A program made the position numbers and the translations under genes. Of a stretch of DNA of 64,000 nucleotides, positions 45,333-56,864 are shown piece after piece (position 1 is the first letter of the stretch; the number at the start of each line of letters is the position of its first letter). The stretch is from Hibiscus mutabilis (lineage: Eukaryota; Streptophyta; Magnoliopsida; Malvales; Malvaceae), in contig CM033714.1 of NCBI GenBank assembly GCA_019671005.1, positions 57,335,741 to 57,399,740 on the forward strand, written 5' to 3'. The notes under the pieces are model-generated. The model ran no database searches. It was not told the DNA's origin and saw only the letters and a program-made list of their open reading frames with translations.

Positions 45333-45974
45333 TGTCGACTTTGCTAACACTTGGCAAAAGATAGAATTTTAGTGTAAAAGTGCCAAAGAATAATGCCAAG
45401 GTGAGTCTTACGCATGCAAGTATACACGGTCAGCAAGTAATACAACAATAAGCTGGGTATCAAATCTACAGGGATTGACCAAGAACTTATTTGCTCAATA
45501 TTTACTTGTTTGGAAGAATTTAAAAGTGTTTGAAATGTTTTGGGTTTTAGATTAAAAAGATGGCAAAAATAGTGTAGTGAAAATGAAATCAGTTTGGTAA
45601 CGAAGTGTTCAATTGAATGATGAGCGTTGGCAATGGATGCTTGGATTTCATGCTACTTCAGCCTTTAATAATGTCCGGCCTTGGTTTATTGCAGAGTAGA
45701 TTAAAAATAGTATTGCCTCTATCGATAGCAATACCCTAAGTTAAACACGATAAAACCCCTATATGTCTATAATGAATTTTTTCATTAATTAACTTGATTA
45801 AGTGTCAATCTTTACTCCTAAGTGGTAGACTCGCTTCTGAAGTAAGTTCATCTACTTGAACATCTTTTGTCGAAGCTTCTTGCCTTAGTATCTAGCAACT
45901 TATCATTACCCCTTAAGTCTGTTAAGATATTAAGGTGCAATAAGCACACAATGCCAACTATCGTATAGCAATGT
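45333..45974 (-). mobile_element. 5' LTR of element D, truncated by C'
   Basis: It matches 32927-33510, then stops where LTR C' begins (TGTAACTCCC at 45975). The missing outer part is not found on the far side of the C'/E/F stack within the window. Confidence 0.88.
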
Positions 45975-46570
45975 TGTAACTCCCTCGGCCCGGCCTAGAA
46001 GCCAGACCGAACCGAGCGAGCTACATTGGGTTTTGCCGAAACAAAACCTGGAACATTTTACTCAAACACAAGTCCATTTTTTTTCTTTTTTATCTTGACT
46101 AGATGCTTATTTAATTCCTAAGTGTACATGCTGGCAGCAGATACATTCTCATTCGAATCGAGCATCGAATTGACATCCAATTGAGTGTAATTGCAATTTA
46201 GGGACCAAATTGCAAATGTGGAAAACTGAGAGGACTTACTTAAATTTGAAGTTACCAAACCTTAGTTATTCAGGTTACACGCACGTTAGTCAAGTTTCAG
46301 CTAAAAAAATCATTCGATCTCATTTAATTAGCAGTATTACAAAACATGGACCAAATTGAAAGAATCATAATACTACATGGACCCATATGAAATTAAAAGC
46401 ACCATTCTGAAATTAAACAACATTTAGACCCACATGTAAAATGTAGCTCAAAATGACACTTAGTACTCATTGAATTGGTAAGTTTATGTTATAGGACCAA
46501 AATATAACATCTTAAACTATTTTTCAACTTTGCAAAACCATCCCCGCAAAAGGTATTGAACCCCCTTAGT

Positions 46571-46688
46571 GGTTTTGAAACCTGTGCTCCAGTAGCCAAA
46601 AATTGGCCTCCTGGTTTGAAAACCTTAGGGCTAGTTTCGAAACCTTCATGCCCTCTAGTTTCAAAACCTTAAGGTTGGTTTCGAAACC
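46571..46688 (-). repeat. Paired palindrome array of a different motif, LTR C'
   Basis: Dodecamers close to GGTTTCGAAACC occur at 46571, 46613, 46633, 46657 and 46677. Pairs 46613/46633 and 46657/46677 are exactly 20 bp apart. The copy at 46677 is perfect. Confidence 0.75.
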
Positions 46689-47142
46689 TTCCTATAGCTA
46701 TGCAGAAATTGCATATCCGAAACATTTTAGAACCTCCCTAAACAAAACCGAATAGACCCCAAACACCCTCTAACTCACAAAACAACATGTTTGGAACATC
46801 ATACAAACACCATATCAACCAAAGACAAATACAACATGGAAGCATGGACTTTACAGCAACAAAGGTAATCAGCAAGGTAGACCTATAGACATGCTTCCTA
46901 GAAACCCAACAAACCAAAGCACGAAAGATAAATCAACGGCAATAACAACCAAATAAAGCCTCATACAAATCCACAACAACAATATAAATTTGAACAAATA
47001 CGGAGTTTATAAAAACCCTATCAAAACAACAATGAACCCCATTGCCTTTATTACTACTAGTTTAGTTCAAAAACCACACTTTTATGTTATTCAAGTCCTT
47101 GGAATTCCCCTCGCTTGCTCGCTGCCTCCAACCTTTAATTCT

Positions 47143-48808
47143 CTACATTGATGGAAAAATAGAGCATAAGCTTTCAAGGCTTAGTGAGGAGTTTTCAAAA
47201 CACAACACCATCAATGCATTTAAAACTGGTTTCCAACTCACAAGAGTTCATCATTTTAAAACGTCTTTTCAAAACATCATGCCTTTCAAACTATGAACTT
47301 AACATTTATAAGACATGCATATTAAACTATATGCAACATGTATCATGGATCAACAGAACAATCCCATTTGCTAGCCCTCAATTTAAGCTTTCCAATGCAT
47401 AACAATCCCATATGCAAGGCTTAAAGTGTAAACGTGTATAAATCCACATTATACAACAGTATCCATCAACATGATACATTATCAAATATACTGGCTATCA
47501 AGTGATCATAAACCAAGTTCCACTTTACAAAATATTACATCGGATACGCAGATTCAACAAGTGTCCTCTCAACACTTCATGTCATCTCAACCAGAATTCA
47601 AAGTTATAATTACAATCGGGTACCATGACAACCCAATCATCGATTAGATGCATAATCGACTAACATGATTTTTCGGTACCATATAACCCCTCAACTGTTA
47701 GGGTACTTGAGGTGGAGTATACGGTACACATAAACCCCTCAACACCCAAGATGACTTATTTATAGTGCATTATCAATCCTATGGCTGACCAACTATATCT
47801 GATAACATTTTAAACCATATCACTTGCCAATAAAATACATTATTAACCATGTACCTCACTGTTTTTATATGCAACAACAAAACCATTTTCAATGCATTAA
47901 ACCATGCATTACAAGTATTTCGCATACTTACATGAATCATTTACCAAATGCATCCAGTATCAATATATGATCAAAAACAGTATAAAACATACTTAAATCA
48001 TGCATAAATAGTAAGTACCATGTAATTAAAAAAAACATAAAAAAATTTCGCCAAAGCACGACCAAGGGAGAAATCTCTTTATACTTACTTCCTAGTTTAA
48101 ACTAGAATTTCAAGCTCAATTTAAACTCCCAATATAACCTTTAAACCATTTCAAAGCTGAAATCCACGTTCTCACTCACTGACTTCAGAAAACCCTGTTC
48201 GCCGATGTGCACTCCTCCAAAGCTTCTGAGACAGTGCCACAAGATTGAGGATCAACCTGCACTAGTTTAACCACACAAAACCAGAGGATTCAATGCATCA
48301 AAGTGCATTCTCAAACCCAGCAAAAACAATTCACAACAATCATCCTCAAACTCTAACCAAAACCCCTCCTCAACAATCGAAAACAACATCAAACACCTTC
48401 CAAACTTAACCCAGCCAAAACCTAAAGGTTTAACCCATAAATTATATTCAATTAACATCCAAAAACAACCTAACATCATCCTTATACTTACAGAATTCAT
48501 AAAACACCCTTATCTCGCCAAAAATACAACACTAGCAACCTAAGAAATTAGAGATTTACTAAGTTTCGGAATTCCAATGTTAAAACCAACTTACTAACAT
48601 TATGAAACATCAAAATCATGATTATAACCAATCACGAACATAGAAAATAGACCCGAAACGAAAATAACTTAATCTCATCAATTAAACCTTAATTTACCCA
48701 ATTTCCACAATTAAATCGTTAAAACTCATTAAAAGGCTTTAAACAAGGATCAAAAACTTGGGAATTTCAATAAATAACCATTCATTAGAGGAGAAGAATG
48801 AACCTTAC
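47143..48808 (-). other. Candidate LTR-embedded intron, LTR C'
   Basis: On the minus strand: donor-like AGAG/GTAAGG at 48808 and acceptor-like TTTTTCCATCAATGTAG ending at 47143. These are equivalent to 17308-18850 in LTR C. Inference only. Confidence 0.35.
47750..47815 (-). promoter_or_regulatory. Conserved promoter-like block with TATA, LTR C'
   Basis: On the minus strand: GATATAGTTGG, CCATAGGATTGATAA and TGCACTATAAATAAG. It is the same block as at 18198-18260. Confidence 0.5.
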
Positions 48809-49411
48809 CTCTAATGAGTGAATTTCCTCTCAATTGGATGTTTACTCTTGAAAAACAAAGAAAGACAATGAGATTTTGGAAAACAAGACTGAAGAATCCA
48901 TTAGAAATCAAAAGTTTAATAAATCAAGATCATTAACTCAGATCTTTGATGCAAAATAAGGTGTTTCGCTGAAGAGAAGTTGAGAGAGAAATTTGAGAAA
49001 TGAAGTTACGTCAAAAATGTTTTTAGGAAATAACTACCTCCTTTAATTAATTCCCTTAATTAAAAATCATTAAAATAATCCCAATTAAGAGGAAAATTAG
49101 ATTAAAAATATTAGGTAAAAATATCTCCTTAAGGATTCTAAGATTTGACCCATTTTCAAAATAGTCACTAAAAACAATTTTCATTTTTTACATTTTGGTC
49201 ACTAGCCAAAATGTCCAATTTCAAAATTCAATTTTCCAAAATTGATTGTACCATAAATATCCATATATTACATAAATACTTTTAGATAATTTCCCATATT
49301 TTTCTCACACCAAAAATATTTATTTCAATTTTAATCTTGAATCTCCAATCTCGGCCTTCCAGACCGTCTAACCAACCTAGAAACTCCTAGGCCCAAAACC
49401 GAGGCTTTACA

Positions 49412-49640
49412 ATTCTCTCCCACTTTGTAAATTTCATCCTCAAAATTTTACCTGAAGGAAACAGATATGGAAATTATTTCATGATGTCTGCCTTACTCTC
49501 CCACGTGGCCTCCTCAACTCCATGGTGTCGGCACAACACCTTTACAAGCTCGATTCTCTTTCCACAAAGAACCTTACTGCTAGAATCAAGAATCTCAATA
49601 GGTTCCTCATCATAATACATATCTAGTTGCAATTCAATGT
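49412..49640 (-). pseudogene. Chromodomain and polypurine tract of C'
   Basis: The minus strand continues from integrase with the reading YYDEEPIEILDSSSKVL, then IELVKVLCRHHGVEEATWE and a C-terminal FPYLFPSGK. It is a nearly complete plant Tekay-type chromodomain, better kept than in C; the tryptophan of LWR is cysteine and a stop precedes FPYLF. The tract AAAGTGGGAGAGAAT then leads to the LTR. Such domains are proposed to guide integration to heterochromatin. Confidence 0.85.
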
Positions 49641-49641
49641 C

Positions 49642-50573
49642 CTACACCGACATAACATGACATGGATCCGACCGATACTTCTGCAACATCGACACATGAA
49701 ACGCATCATGAATCTTTTCCAACTTAGGAGGCAAACTCAAATGATAAGCCATAGGACCTACATGCTCCACAACTTCATACGGTCCAATGAACCTCGGACT
49801 AAGATTTCCTTTACGTCCGAACCGCATCACCTTCTTCCAAGGTGACACCTTCAAGAATAGAAGATCACCAACAGCGTATTCAATCTCTTTACGCTTCAAA
49901 TTTGTGTAGGATTTCTGACGATCCGAGGTCTCTTTCAAGTGATCAAAAAGAAGCTTCACTTTCTCATTTGTGTCTTTCAATACACCCGACATAGAAACAT
50001 GTTTTTCCCTAGCCTCGGCCCAACACAAAGGTGTACAACACTTCCTACCATACACAACCTCATTCAGTGCCATTTGTATACTATCCTGATAACTATTGTT
50101 ATAGGCAAACTCCACCAAAGGCAACTGCTTCTCGTAGGTCCCTAGGAACTTAATGATACAACACCTCAACATATCTTCCAAGACTTGGATCACACGCACA
50201 GACTGACCATCCATCTAAGGATGATATGAAGTACTGAAATTCATCCATGTACCTAAAGCTCTATGAAAACACTCCTAAAAACCTTGTTGTAAACCGCGGA
50301 TCCCTATACGAAACTATAAACTTAGGCACCCCGTGCAAATGCATAATCTCAACAACATACAACTCCGCCATCTTATCCTAGGTATATGTGGTATGCACTG
50401 GCACAAAATGTGCACATATCATAAACTGATCAACAATCACTCAAATGGAATCCTTTTTAGTGGGCGTCAACGTCAACCCAGACACAAAATCCATGGTGAT
50501 TCTCTCACACTTTCATTCTGGTATCCTCAACGGTTTCAACAACCCGAAAGGAAACTGATACTCTATAACACCC
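49642..50573 (-). pseudogene. int: Integrase of C', catalytic Glu lost, 5' part missing
   Basis: The open frame 49642-50214 begins at DGQSVRVIQV, where the family has DGQSERV: the Glu of the DDE triad is Val. It continues with KQLPLVEFAYNNSY, GRKCCTPLCW, DRQKSYTNLKRKEIEY, VGDLLFLKVSPWKKV and an intact LSPRFIGPYEVV GPY/F box, ending in LEKIHDAFHVSML. Upstream, in other frames, core pieces such as ITMDFVSG and LTPTKKDSI are readable up to about 50560, after which element E interrupts. Confidence 0.88.
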
Positions 50574-51177
50574 TAAAAATAGGGTTAAACATTTTAAGGT
50601 TAGATCGGGTGAGGTTCGACTTGGTCAAATTGGATTAATCTGTTAAATAAGTTATGAGGAATTAATATTTTAAAAATACAATTTGAGAAGTCAGTTGAGT
50701 TACCAAAAATGTTTAAATATATTATCAAGTATTGTGGTAATTAAATTGGGATTTAATTAAAGGGTTTCATGTGATATTTTGATTTAGTAATTAAATTGTA
50801 AAAAGTGCAAAATTGTTTTAATGACTATGTTGTAAATGGGTCAATACTAAGAATCCTTAGAGAGCTATATTTTTCAAATGTTATAATCTAAAAATACTAC
50901 CTTAATTAAGGAATTGTTAGTTAATTGTTTTTTCAAATCATTTTCTTATTGTTTTGATTTTCCCTCATTTTCCCTCCCTATTTTCCCTCACTTTCTATTT
51001 CAACTTCCAAACAAGATTTTCCATAATTCTTTGCTAATTTCCAATGGAGGATTTATCATTTGATTCTACATTTTTTTCTTAAAAAAACCTTAAAAGATTT
51101 TCTCAAGGATTTTATCTATTTCACAAGTTAAGTTTCAAGAAAATCTTACGTTAATTTTGGTGGAAGCTTCTTCAAAG

Positions 51178-52770
51178 GTGATTTTTTTCCTCTTTAAACT
51201 AAAGTTTATTTTATATTAGTTGGCTGATTATGGATTGACATTAACATGGTTTTGCAATGTATTTCAAGATTTGAGCTATTAATGGTAATTTTGATGATTT
51301 GCTTAAAGATTTGTTTAAGTTGATGAAATCTGGAGACTTTAATTGGGTTATTTCATGTTTTGATAAGTTAATCATAATATGAAATGAGATTTTGAGAATA
51401 AATCTCGAAACTATTTAATTGGCTAATTTTTAGGTGAATTTTTAGTGGCTTTTGGGGTTATTTCTATGTGTTTTGATAAGGATGTTTAGTAGGTATTTAT
51501 GGACATGTTTCGATGTGGTTTGAATTTTAGGATTGCTGGTTTTAAATTGGGAGTTGGTTGAGGGAAGATTAGTGTTGATTTCGGTAGTTTTGGGTAGTTT
51601 TTGGAAGGTTAATGTTAAGGATTCAGAGGATCCTTGTTTAGTAACTAGTTGAATGCATAGCGATGCATTTTCCCTCTGGTTTTATGTGATTAAAATAGGG
51701 GTCAATCAAGGTGAGGTTTCCTAGTTGCGTACTTTGCTTACCGGTGGCTTGATTCGCATTGCCAAGCAAGGCGAGACGTATCGATGAGTGTTTAAAAATG
51801 TTAAAGTTCTTTAAAAAGTTTGATCAAAGGATCATGGAGGTTTAGTTATTGCCTAACAAGCTTAACTAAGCTCAAGCGTAAGTTGTTCTTACCTTGCTTG
51901 AATATTGGCTTTGAATGAGCTTGCAGATTTCATGTTGGTTTAAACATGTTTTGGCTTTAAACTTGGTTTGATTTACTTACTATAAATGCATTGTTTTGGA
52001 TTAATATGCAATGATTATCAAAGTATTTGAATGCTTTTGAGAATTGAGATTTGTTCCTAAAAGGAATATGTCGTTGCATTGGGCAATGAGATTTTGCATA
52101 TGAATTGATATATGAAATGCATTGTAAAACAGTAAGTAAATGTATTTGAAAATGATATATTGCCTATGTGACGTGTTGAGAAAGTGTCAGGTATAGTTGG
52201 CTAGCCATAGGATTAAAGTGCACTATAATATATAAAATCGATTGTGTCAGTCCTTAGGGAAAAACGATTTAACTAGGCTACTCAGACTATTGGGTTATCA
52301 CTTGGGTATACAGTTTAACTAGGTAGCCTATTGTGATGGTATCTTGTGGTTCAACTAGGCAAGGTATGAGTTTTGGTAGAGGTGGGCCCACCATTAGAAA
52401 TCTGTGTATCCGAACATGTATGGATAGGGGTAGTGCTATCTATGGATAGAGGTGGGTCTATTCGGGTCACTCTAAATGCCAATATATGAGATTATTTGTG
52501 ATAAATGATTTTTAATACATATGATTGTTATGCATGATTTGTTGTGGAAACAAATGTGATAATGCTTGGGTAGTAAAACATGGTCTGAAAACATGATGGT
52601 TTATTGTTTTCAAATGGATTTTATTCAAATATGAAATGCTTGGGTAGTTAAGCATGTTTTGGAAATAGAAGGTTTATAGTTTTCAAACACTTTTTCAATT
52701 GCATAAATGTTGTTAATGAGCATCCTCACTAAGCAATTGTGCTTACGCTCTTTTTTTCCCATTGTTGCAG
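51178..52770 (+). other. Candidate LTR-embedded intron, LTR E
   Basis: Donor-like CAAAG/GTGATT at 51178; acceptor-like GCTTACGCTC, T-run and ATTGTTGCAG ending at 52770. Length and position match LTR C. Inference only. Confidence 0.33.
52180..52240 (+). promoter_or_regulatory. Conserved promoter-like block with TATA, LTR E
   Basis: GTATAGTTGGCTAGCCATAG, then GGATTAAAGTGCACTATAAT followed by ATATAAAAT. Equivalent to 18198-18260 in LTR C. Confidence 0.5.
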
Positions 52771-53346
52771 AGCAATAGAGTTGAGGGGCAGCATCAGTTT
52801 GGCAAGGAAGGTCCAAGATCAAGACATCTACTTGAGTATGGAAACTTGGTTTTAAATTCGATAAATAAGGCAATGTGTTACCATGTTTTTGGGGATTTGT
52901 GATCTTAATTTTTTGTTGGTTTGTGATGGTTTAATTATTTTGGTTTGATGGCTTTTGAGGTTGAGATTGTGGCATGATTTTTGTTGACATGCGAGCATGA
53001 GTTTGTGCTTTGTGGTTTTCCCTTAGCATGCCTAGTGGTTGGAAAAGCTTATTCTTATGTTTTTGTGATGTTTGCATACTTTAAATATTGCTAAAAGGTT
53101 GTTGATGCCATGCTTATGATGATATATGCTTTAAATCTCTTCTAGGATGTTGAGTTGGATAGTTCATAGGAAGCATGCCTATAGAATTATGATTGTGGTA
53201 TCTTCCCATGAATTGATCATGCTGCCTTGTGTTTATAGCATGGTCTGATCTTTAGTTTAGTTGTATGTATGTTTATGTTTAGTTAAGGCATGTTTGAATC
53301 ATATTCGAGAGAAAAACCAGAAAAATTAGACATTACAAGTCCAAGC

Positions 53347-53409
53347 GTATCAATACGCGGGGCTCTGTATCGATACGAGTATACTTTTTTGGTGGTCTTG
53401 TATCGGTAC
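53347..53409 (+). repeat. Palindrome pair(s) in LTR E
   Basis: GTATCAATAC at 53347 and GTATCGATAC at 53367 are 20 bp apart; GTATCGGTAC at 53400 is followed by a degraded partner near 53419, after which the LTR appears shortened. Confidence 0.7.
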
Positions 53410-53619
53410 ATGAGGATGTCGATTCGACGCCCAATTGAGTTCTTGTTTCACCTACTGTTGGCATGCTCACCCTAGGTCATTATGTTACATCTAGACAAGA
53501 TAAAAAGAAAAAAATAGACCTAATCTTAGTTAATCTTTCGGCTTTTGTTTCAGAAAAACCTAATTTAGCTCGTTCGGTTCGGTCTGGCGTCTAGGCTGGG
53601 TCGAGGGGGTTACATTTGG

Positions 53620-53637
53620 TGGTATCATAGCTATGTT
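53620..53637 (+). other. Primer binding site of element E (tRNA-iMet)
   Basis: TGGTATCATAGCTATGTT begins 5 bp after the 5' LTR. It is a mutated TGGTATCAGAGC site. Confidence 0.75.
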
Positions 53638-53639
53638 TG

Positions 53640-55440
53640 TGATTGTTATGTGTTGTTGTGGTTGTTGAATCGATATGTTGTTGATTGCATATATATTTAC
53701 GAGTGGAGATAATAATATTTGTTGTGATGGGGAATAATGGGAACACATTTCCTGTTTCCGTGGTTTTAAATGATTTGGCAGGTTGTCTTGGACCACTTTT
53801 CGAGCCTACACCCCAACTGTCAAGTTTAAACACCGGTAAAGAAACTTCATTCTTGAATGAGAATAATTTAATCAGTAGTTACTTTCGAGTTCAGTAAACA
53901 TTGTCTTGAAATTTTGATAAGTATAAGATAATTGATTTTTTATCTTGAGTTGTTTTGGTCCTTGATCATGAATGGTTTGGAATGGCCTCCGAACTTAAGT
54001 GACGTTGTCCTCATTCGTGAGTATATAGGTGGCGTGGGTCCACTGTTTGATTTCTAAAAATGTTTTTTACCATTAGTGATGGTAATGTGTTCTCTTGTGG
54101 AAACAAGAGGTTGTATGTGTTGTAAAGGAATGTATGTATACCAGAGGGTGTCCTAAGCTTGATGGTAACATCAAGTTTGTAGCGTGTGCTCGAGTTTTTC
54201 TTGATGGGGTTGTTTCTGAGATTCTTGTAAGATTTTTTTTGGGAGTGTTTAATTTAATAAGAGTGTTCTAATACACGCATCAAGTAAGAAAGTTGAAGTT
54301 CATGATCGAAACCTGACCGGTAGTGATGCCGTAGGAGGAAAAAGTTTGATAATATCCCTAACATCATTCTCCGCAATGATGTTCTGGGTGTGAAATATGC
54401 GTAAGGCATTGGATTGACTTCCATTTTTGGAAATTAAAGTGAGCAGCGAAATCATGGAATTTGTTTTTGATAAGGGGAAGGTTGTGTAGTTTGCTTCTCT
54501 TTCGCTATTTATGTTTCTGTGGGATTCTGGTTTCGCGCAGTTATGTATGTTAATTGAAGGAAGTTGGTTGGGTGTGTTGAAGATTTGTAAGTTTGAGTTG
54601 ATTTTGCGGAGAGGTTTGGCCAAGGATGAATTAAATTGTGGTTAATGAGTTTTTGACTTGTGTGGTAATCCAAGGTTTAAGGACGTGCGGGTTTTGAATG
54701 CTGGTGTTGCTAAGGAATTCCTCCCTAAAGTACTTTTGAGGGAATTTTCCATGGTGACAAAGTTGAGTTCGGTATTGAGGTACATCTTGGTTCAACTTCT
54801 GAATTCTTGTTGTGCCGTGTTGTCGAACATTAAGGAAGTATGTGGGTTACGAATGTGTTTGTGAAAATGTTTGGTTCGTGCGTATGTTCGACCATGGAGT
54901 TCTTGTTCCTGAGGCATCATCGTGGTTGTTCGTGGTAAGGGTGTTTGAGACCGATGGTTATTGTGGGTTTATGGTCATACAGTGTAGATGGTGTTTTCTC
55001 GAGTGACGCTCAAAGTTCTGATGAGTTGAGTATTCTAAGAATACTTGGTTCTATGAGTAACAAGAATAGTGGTGTTCTTGCGTATCGTGGTACCGAGAAA
55101 GGTTTTGATTGACAATCAAGAGTTGTTTGTATAGGCTTCAGCGTGTTGGTACCGAGAATGTTGTAAGTGTGGATATTTTAACATGCACAATGCATTAACA
55201 TTTATATGTATATATTTAAATATGTTCATCCATGCATACATTTTGAGCATGACATTAGAGGTTTGCATACATATGCATAAGCATTCCAGAGAGCATATAA
55301 GTAGTCATGCATACATATGTTCACACTAACGAATGACTTTTCGGAGCCGGAAAGTGATGGAGTAAGCAAGATGGCTTTTGTGGGATAGCTTGGAGGTGTA
55401 CTAGGGTGCGATTTCAGTTTCACCTTGTGTGTATCGGTTC
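53640..55440 (+). other. Unrecognised segment in place of gag and protease, element E
   Basis: About 1.8 kb lies between the primer binding site and the first RT motif. None of the frames shows the gag core, zinc knuckle or aspartic-protease motifs present in C or F. The longest frames (53685-53897 plus, 54300-54623 minus) resemble nothing I know. Features noted are an AT-rich GCATACAT-containing stretch (55190-55320) and two GGTACCGAGAA phrases (55089 and 55150). It could be an acquired fragment, a nested unknown element or strongly decayed coding sequence. Confidence 0.5.
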
Positions 55441-56110
55441 TATGGGAAGAGGGTGGAACGATGCGTATGTGCATTGATTACAAAAACAAGTATCCTTTGC
55501 CACGAATAAGTGATTTGTTTGATCAATTTCGTGGGGTGGTTGTGTTTTCCAAGATTGATTTGAGGCCGGGATATTATTAGTTAAAGGTTAAGGATATGGA
55601 TGTGCAAAAGACTACTTTTTGCACGAGGTATAGGCATTATGAGTTTTTGGTGATGCCGTTTGGTTTGACGAATGCGCTTGTTGCTTTCATGGATATGATG
55701 AATAAGGTTTTCCATGAATATCTTGATCATTTCGTGGTGGTGTTCATCGTAGATATTCTTGTGTACTTGCATACCGAGGAGGAATATAATCAACATTTGC
55801 GGATTGTTTTGCAAGCTTTGAAGGAACATCAGTTGTATGCTAACTCGAGTAAGTGTGAATTTTGGCTTAAAGAAGTGATGTTTCTTGGTTATGTGATTTC
55901 GGCTGAGGGTATCCGTGTTGATCCGAAGAAGATTGAGCCTATCCTCAATTGCAAACAACCTAAGTTTTGTGTCTGAGGTTCATAGTTTTCTTCGGTTGGC
56001 TTGTTATTATCGTCGTTTTGTGGATGGTTTCTCTAGTGTTGCTGCTCTGTTGACAAAGTTATTGCAAAAGAATGTTCCTTATGTGTGGACGAAGAGTCAA
56101 CAACGTAGTT
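55440..56110 (+). pseudogene. rt: Reverse transcriptase of element E, catalytic Asp lost
   Basis: It starts at TMRMCIDY, after which about nine residues (the RQLNKxTIK part) are missing and the sequence continues KNKYPLPRISDLFDQF and VFSKIDLRPGYY, with a TAG at about 55578. The frame 55596-55976 has FGLTNALVAFMDMMN and VFIVDILVYL, where the first Asp of the catalytic XXDD pair is Val. KCEFWLKEVMFLGYV follows, then a frameshift near 55970 to VHSFLRLACYYRRFV. The N-terminal third of RT is missing. Confidence 0.88.
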
Positions 56111-56560
56111 TGAGAAGTTGAAGGAGGTTTTGACACACGCTCATGTCCTGATTCAACATTAGTTTGTAGTCTATAGTGATGCGTCTTATGTTGGTTTGGG
56201 TTGTGTGTTGGTGTAAGATGATAAGGTTTTGGCTTATGCATCAAGGCAATTGAAATTTCGTGAGCGCAATTACCCGACTCATGGTTTAGAGCTTGAGGCG
56301 GTTGTGTTTGCTTCGAAAATTTAGAGACATTATTTGGATGGTGATAAGTGTATTGGTTGCACTGATCATAAGAGTTTGAAGTATTTGATGTCTCAAAAGG
56401 AGTTGAATCATAGGCAATGAAGATGGGTTGATTTGCTTAAGCATTATGATTTGATATTGGAGTATCACCCCAGAAAGGCTAACATGGTAGCGGATGCGTT
56501 GAGCCGTATGGTTGCTGTTGAGCTTAGGGCAATGTTTACGAATTTAAGTGTGATAGAAGA
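56111..56560 (+). pseudogene. rnh: RNase H of element E, broken
   Basis: The reading VVYSDASYVGLGCVLV stops at a TAA near 56214, then VLAYASRQLKFRERNYP and TDHKSLKYLMSQKELN, a TGA near 56418, and YHPRKANMVADALSRMV. The order is the same as in C, with at least three stops. Confidence 0.87.
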
Positions 56561-56864
56561 AGATGGTTTGTTGCCTGAGTGCGAGTTAAGTCTGCATTGT
56601 CTCAAAGGATTAAAGCAAAGCAACTGTATGACTATTCGTGGGTATCGTATGTTAAGGATATTTTGGATGGTAATCTGACCTATTTTCATTTTGATGATGA
56701 TGATGTTTGTGCTTTAAGGGTCGAATAGTTATGCCAATGATTCGGAGTTGAGGCGCACTATTTTGATTGAGGCTCATTCTAGTACTTTTTCTATGCATTC
56801 GGGTAGTACAAACATGTACCGTGATTTAAAGTATTTGTACTATTGGGTTGGTTTGAAGAAGGAT
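56561..56864 (+). pseudogene. int: Integrase zinc-binding region of element E, left part
   Basis: Degenerate frames show EAHSSTFSMHSGSTNMY-like sequence (the His pair region; an internal I/S change) and YYWVGLKKD, after which the Tat-type solo LTR begins. The extra TNSDDDDVC-like bases near 56700 look like a small duplication. Coding resumes at 60685. Confidence 0.75.
56860..56864 (+). repeat. Target-site duplication of Tat-type solo LTR, left (AGGAT)
   Basis: It is identical to 60680-60684. Joining the flanks restores the integrase order KKD then VAEFV. Confidence 0.88.

Larger units (their letters stand above)
32927..45974 (-). mobile_element. Element D: Athila-type Gypsy retrotransposon
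   Basis: The minus-strand order from the right is: 5' LTR (45333-45974, cut), Asp-type primer binding site, gag, protease, RT, RNase H, integrase (split by solo LTR G), an extra post-pol ORF and the 3' LTR (from 32927). Motifs such as CDLGANINLMP, GWRVFMDYKKLNNAT, FGKACHLPVELEHRAYW and KLKSRWSGPF are diagnostic of Athila. All coding parts are degenerate. Confidence 0.92.
45975..49411 (-). mobile_element. 3' LTR of element C'
   Basis: 3437 bp; on the minus strand it starts TGTAAAGCC at 49411 and ends GGGAGTTACA at 45975. It shares the promoter-like block (47750-47815) and splice-like sites with LTR C. In place of the GTAYCGRTAC array it has a GGTTTCGAAACC array. Confidence 0.9.
45975..50573 (-). 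mobile_element. Element C': 3' half of a Tekay-type element, kin of C
   Basis: The minus strand carries the end of integrase, a chromodomain, a polypurine tract and a complete 3' LTR. LTR start TGTAAAGCCTCGGTTTTGG and internal landmarks match LTR C, so it is the same or a sister family. The 5' part is missing: at 50574 element E begins within the integrase, and no C' sequence is found beyond E. Confidence 0.9.
50574..53614 (+). mobile_element. 5' LTR of element E
   Basis: 3041 bp. It starts TATAACACCCTAAAAATAGG (TG mutated to TA; the 3' copy keeps TGTAGCACCC) and ends GGGGGTTACA. It contains the promoter-like block near 52180-52240, splice-like sites and a short palindrome array. Confidence 0.9.
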
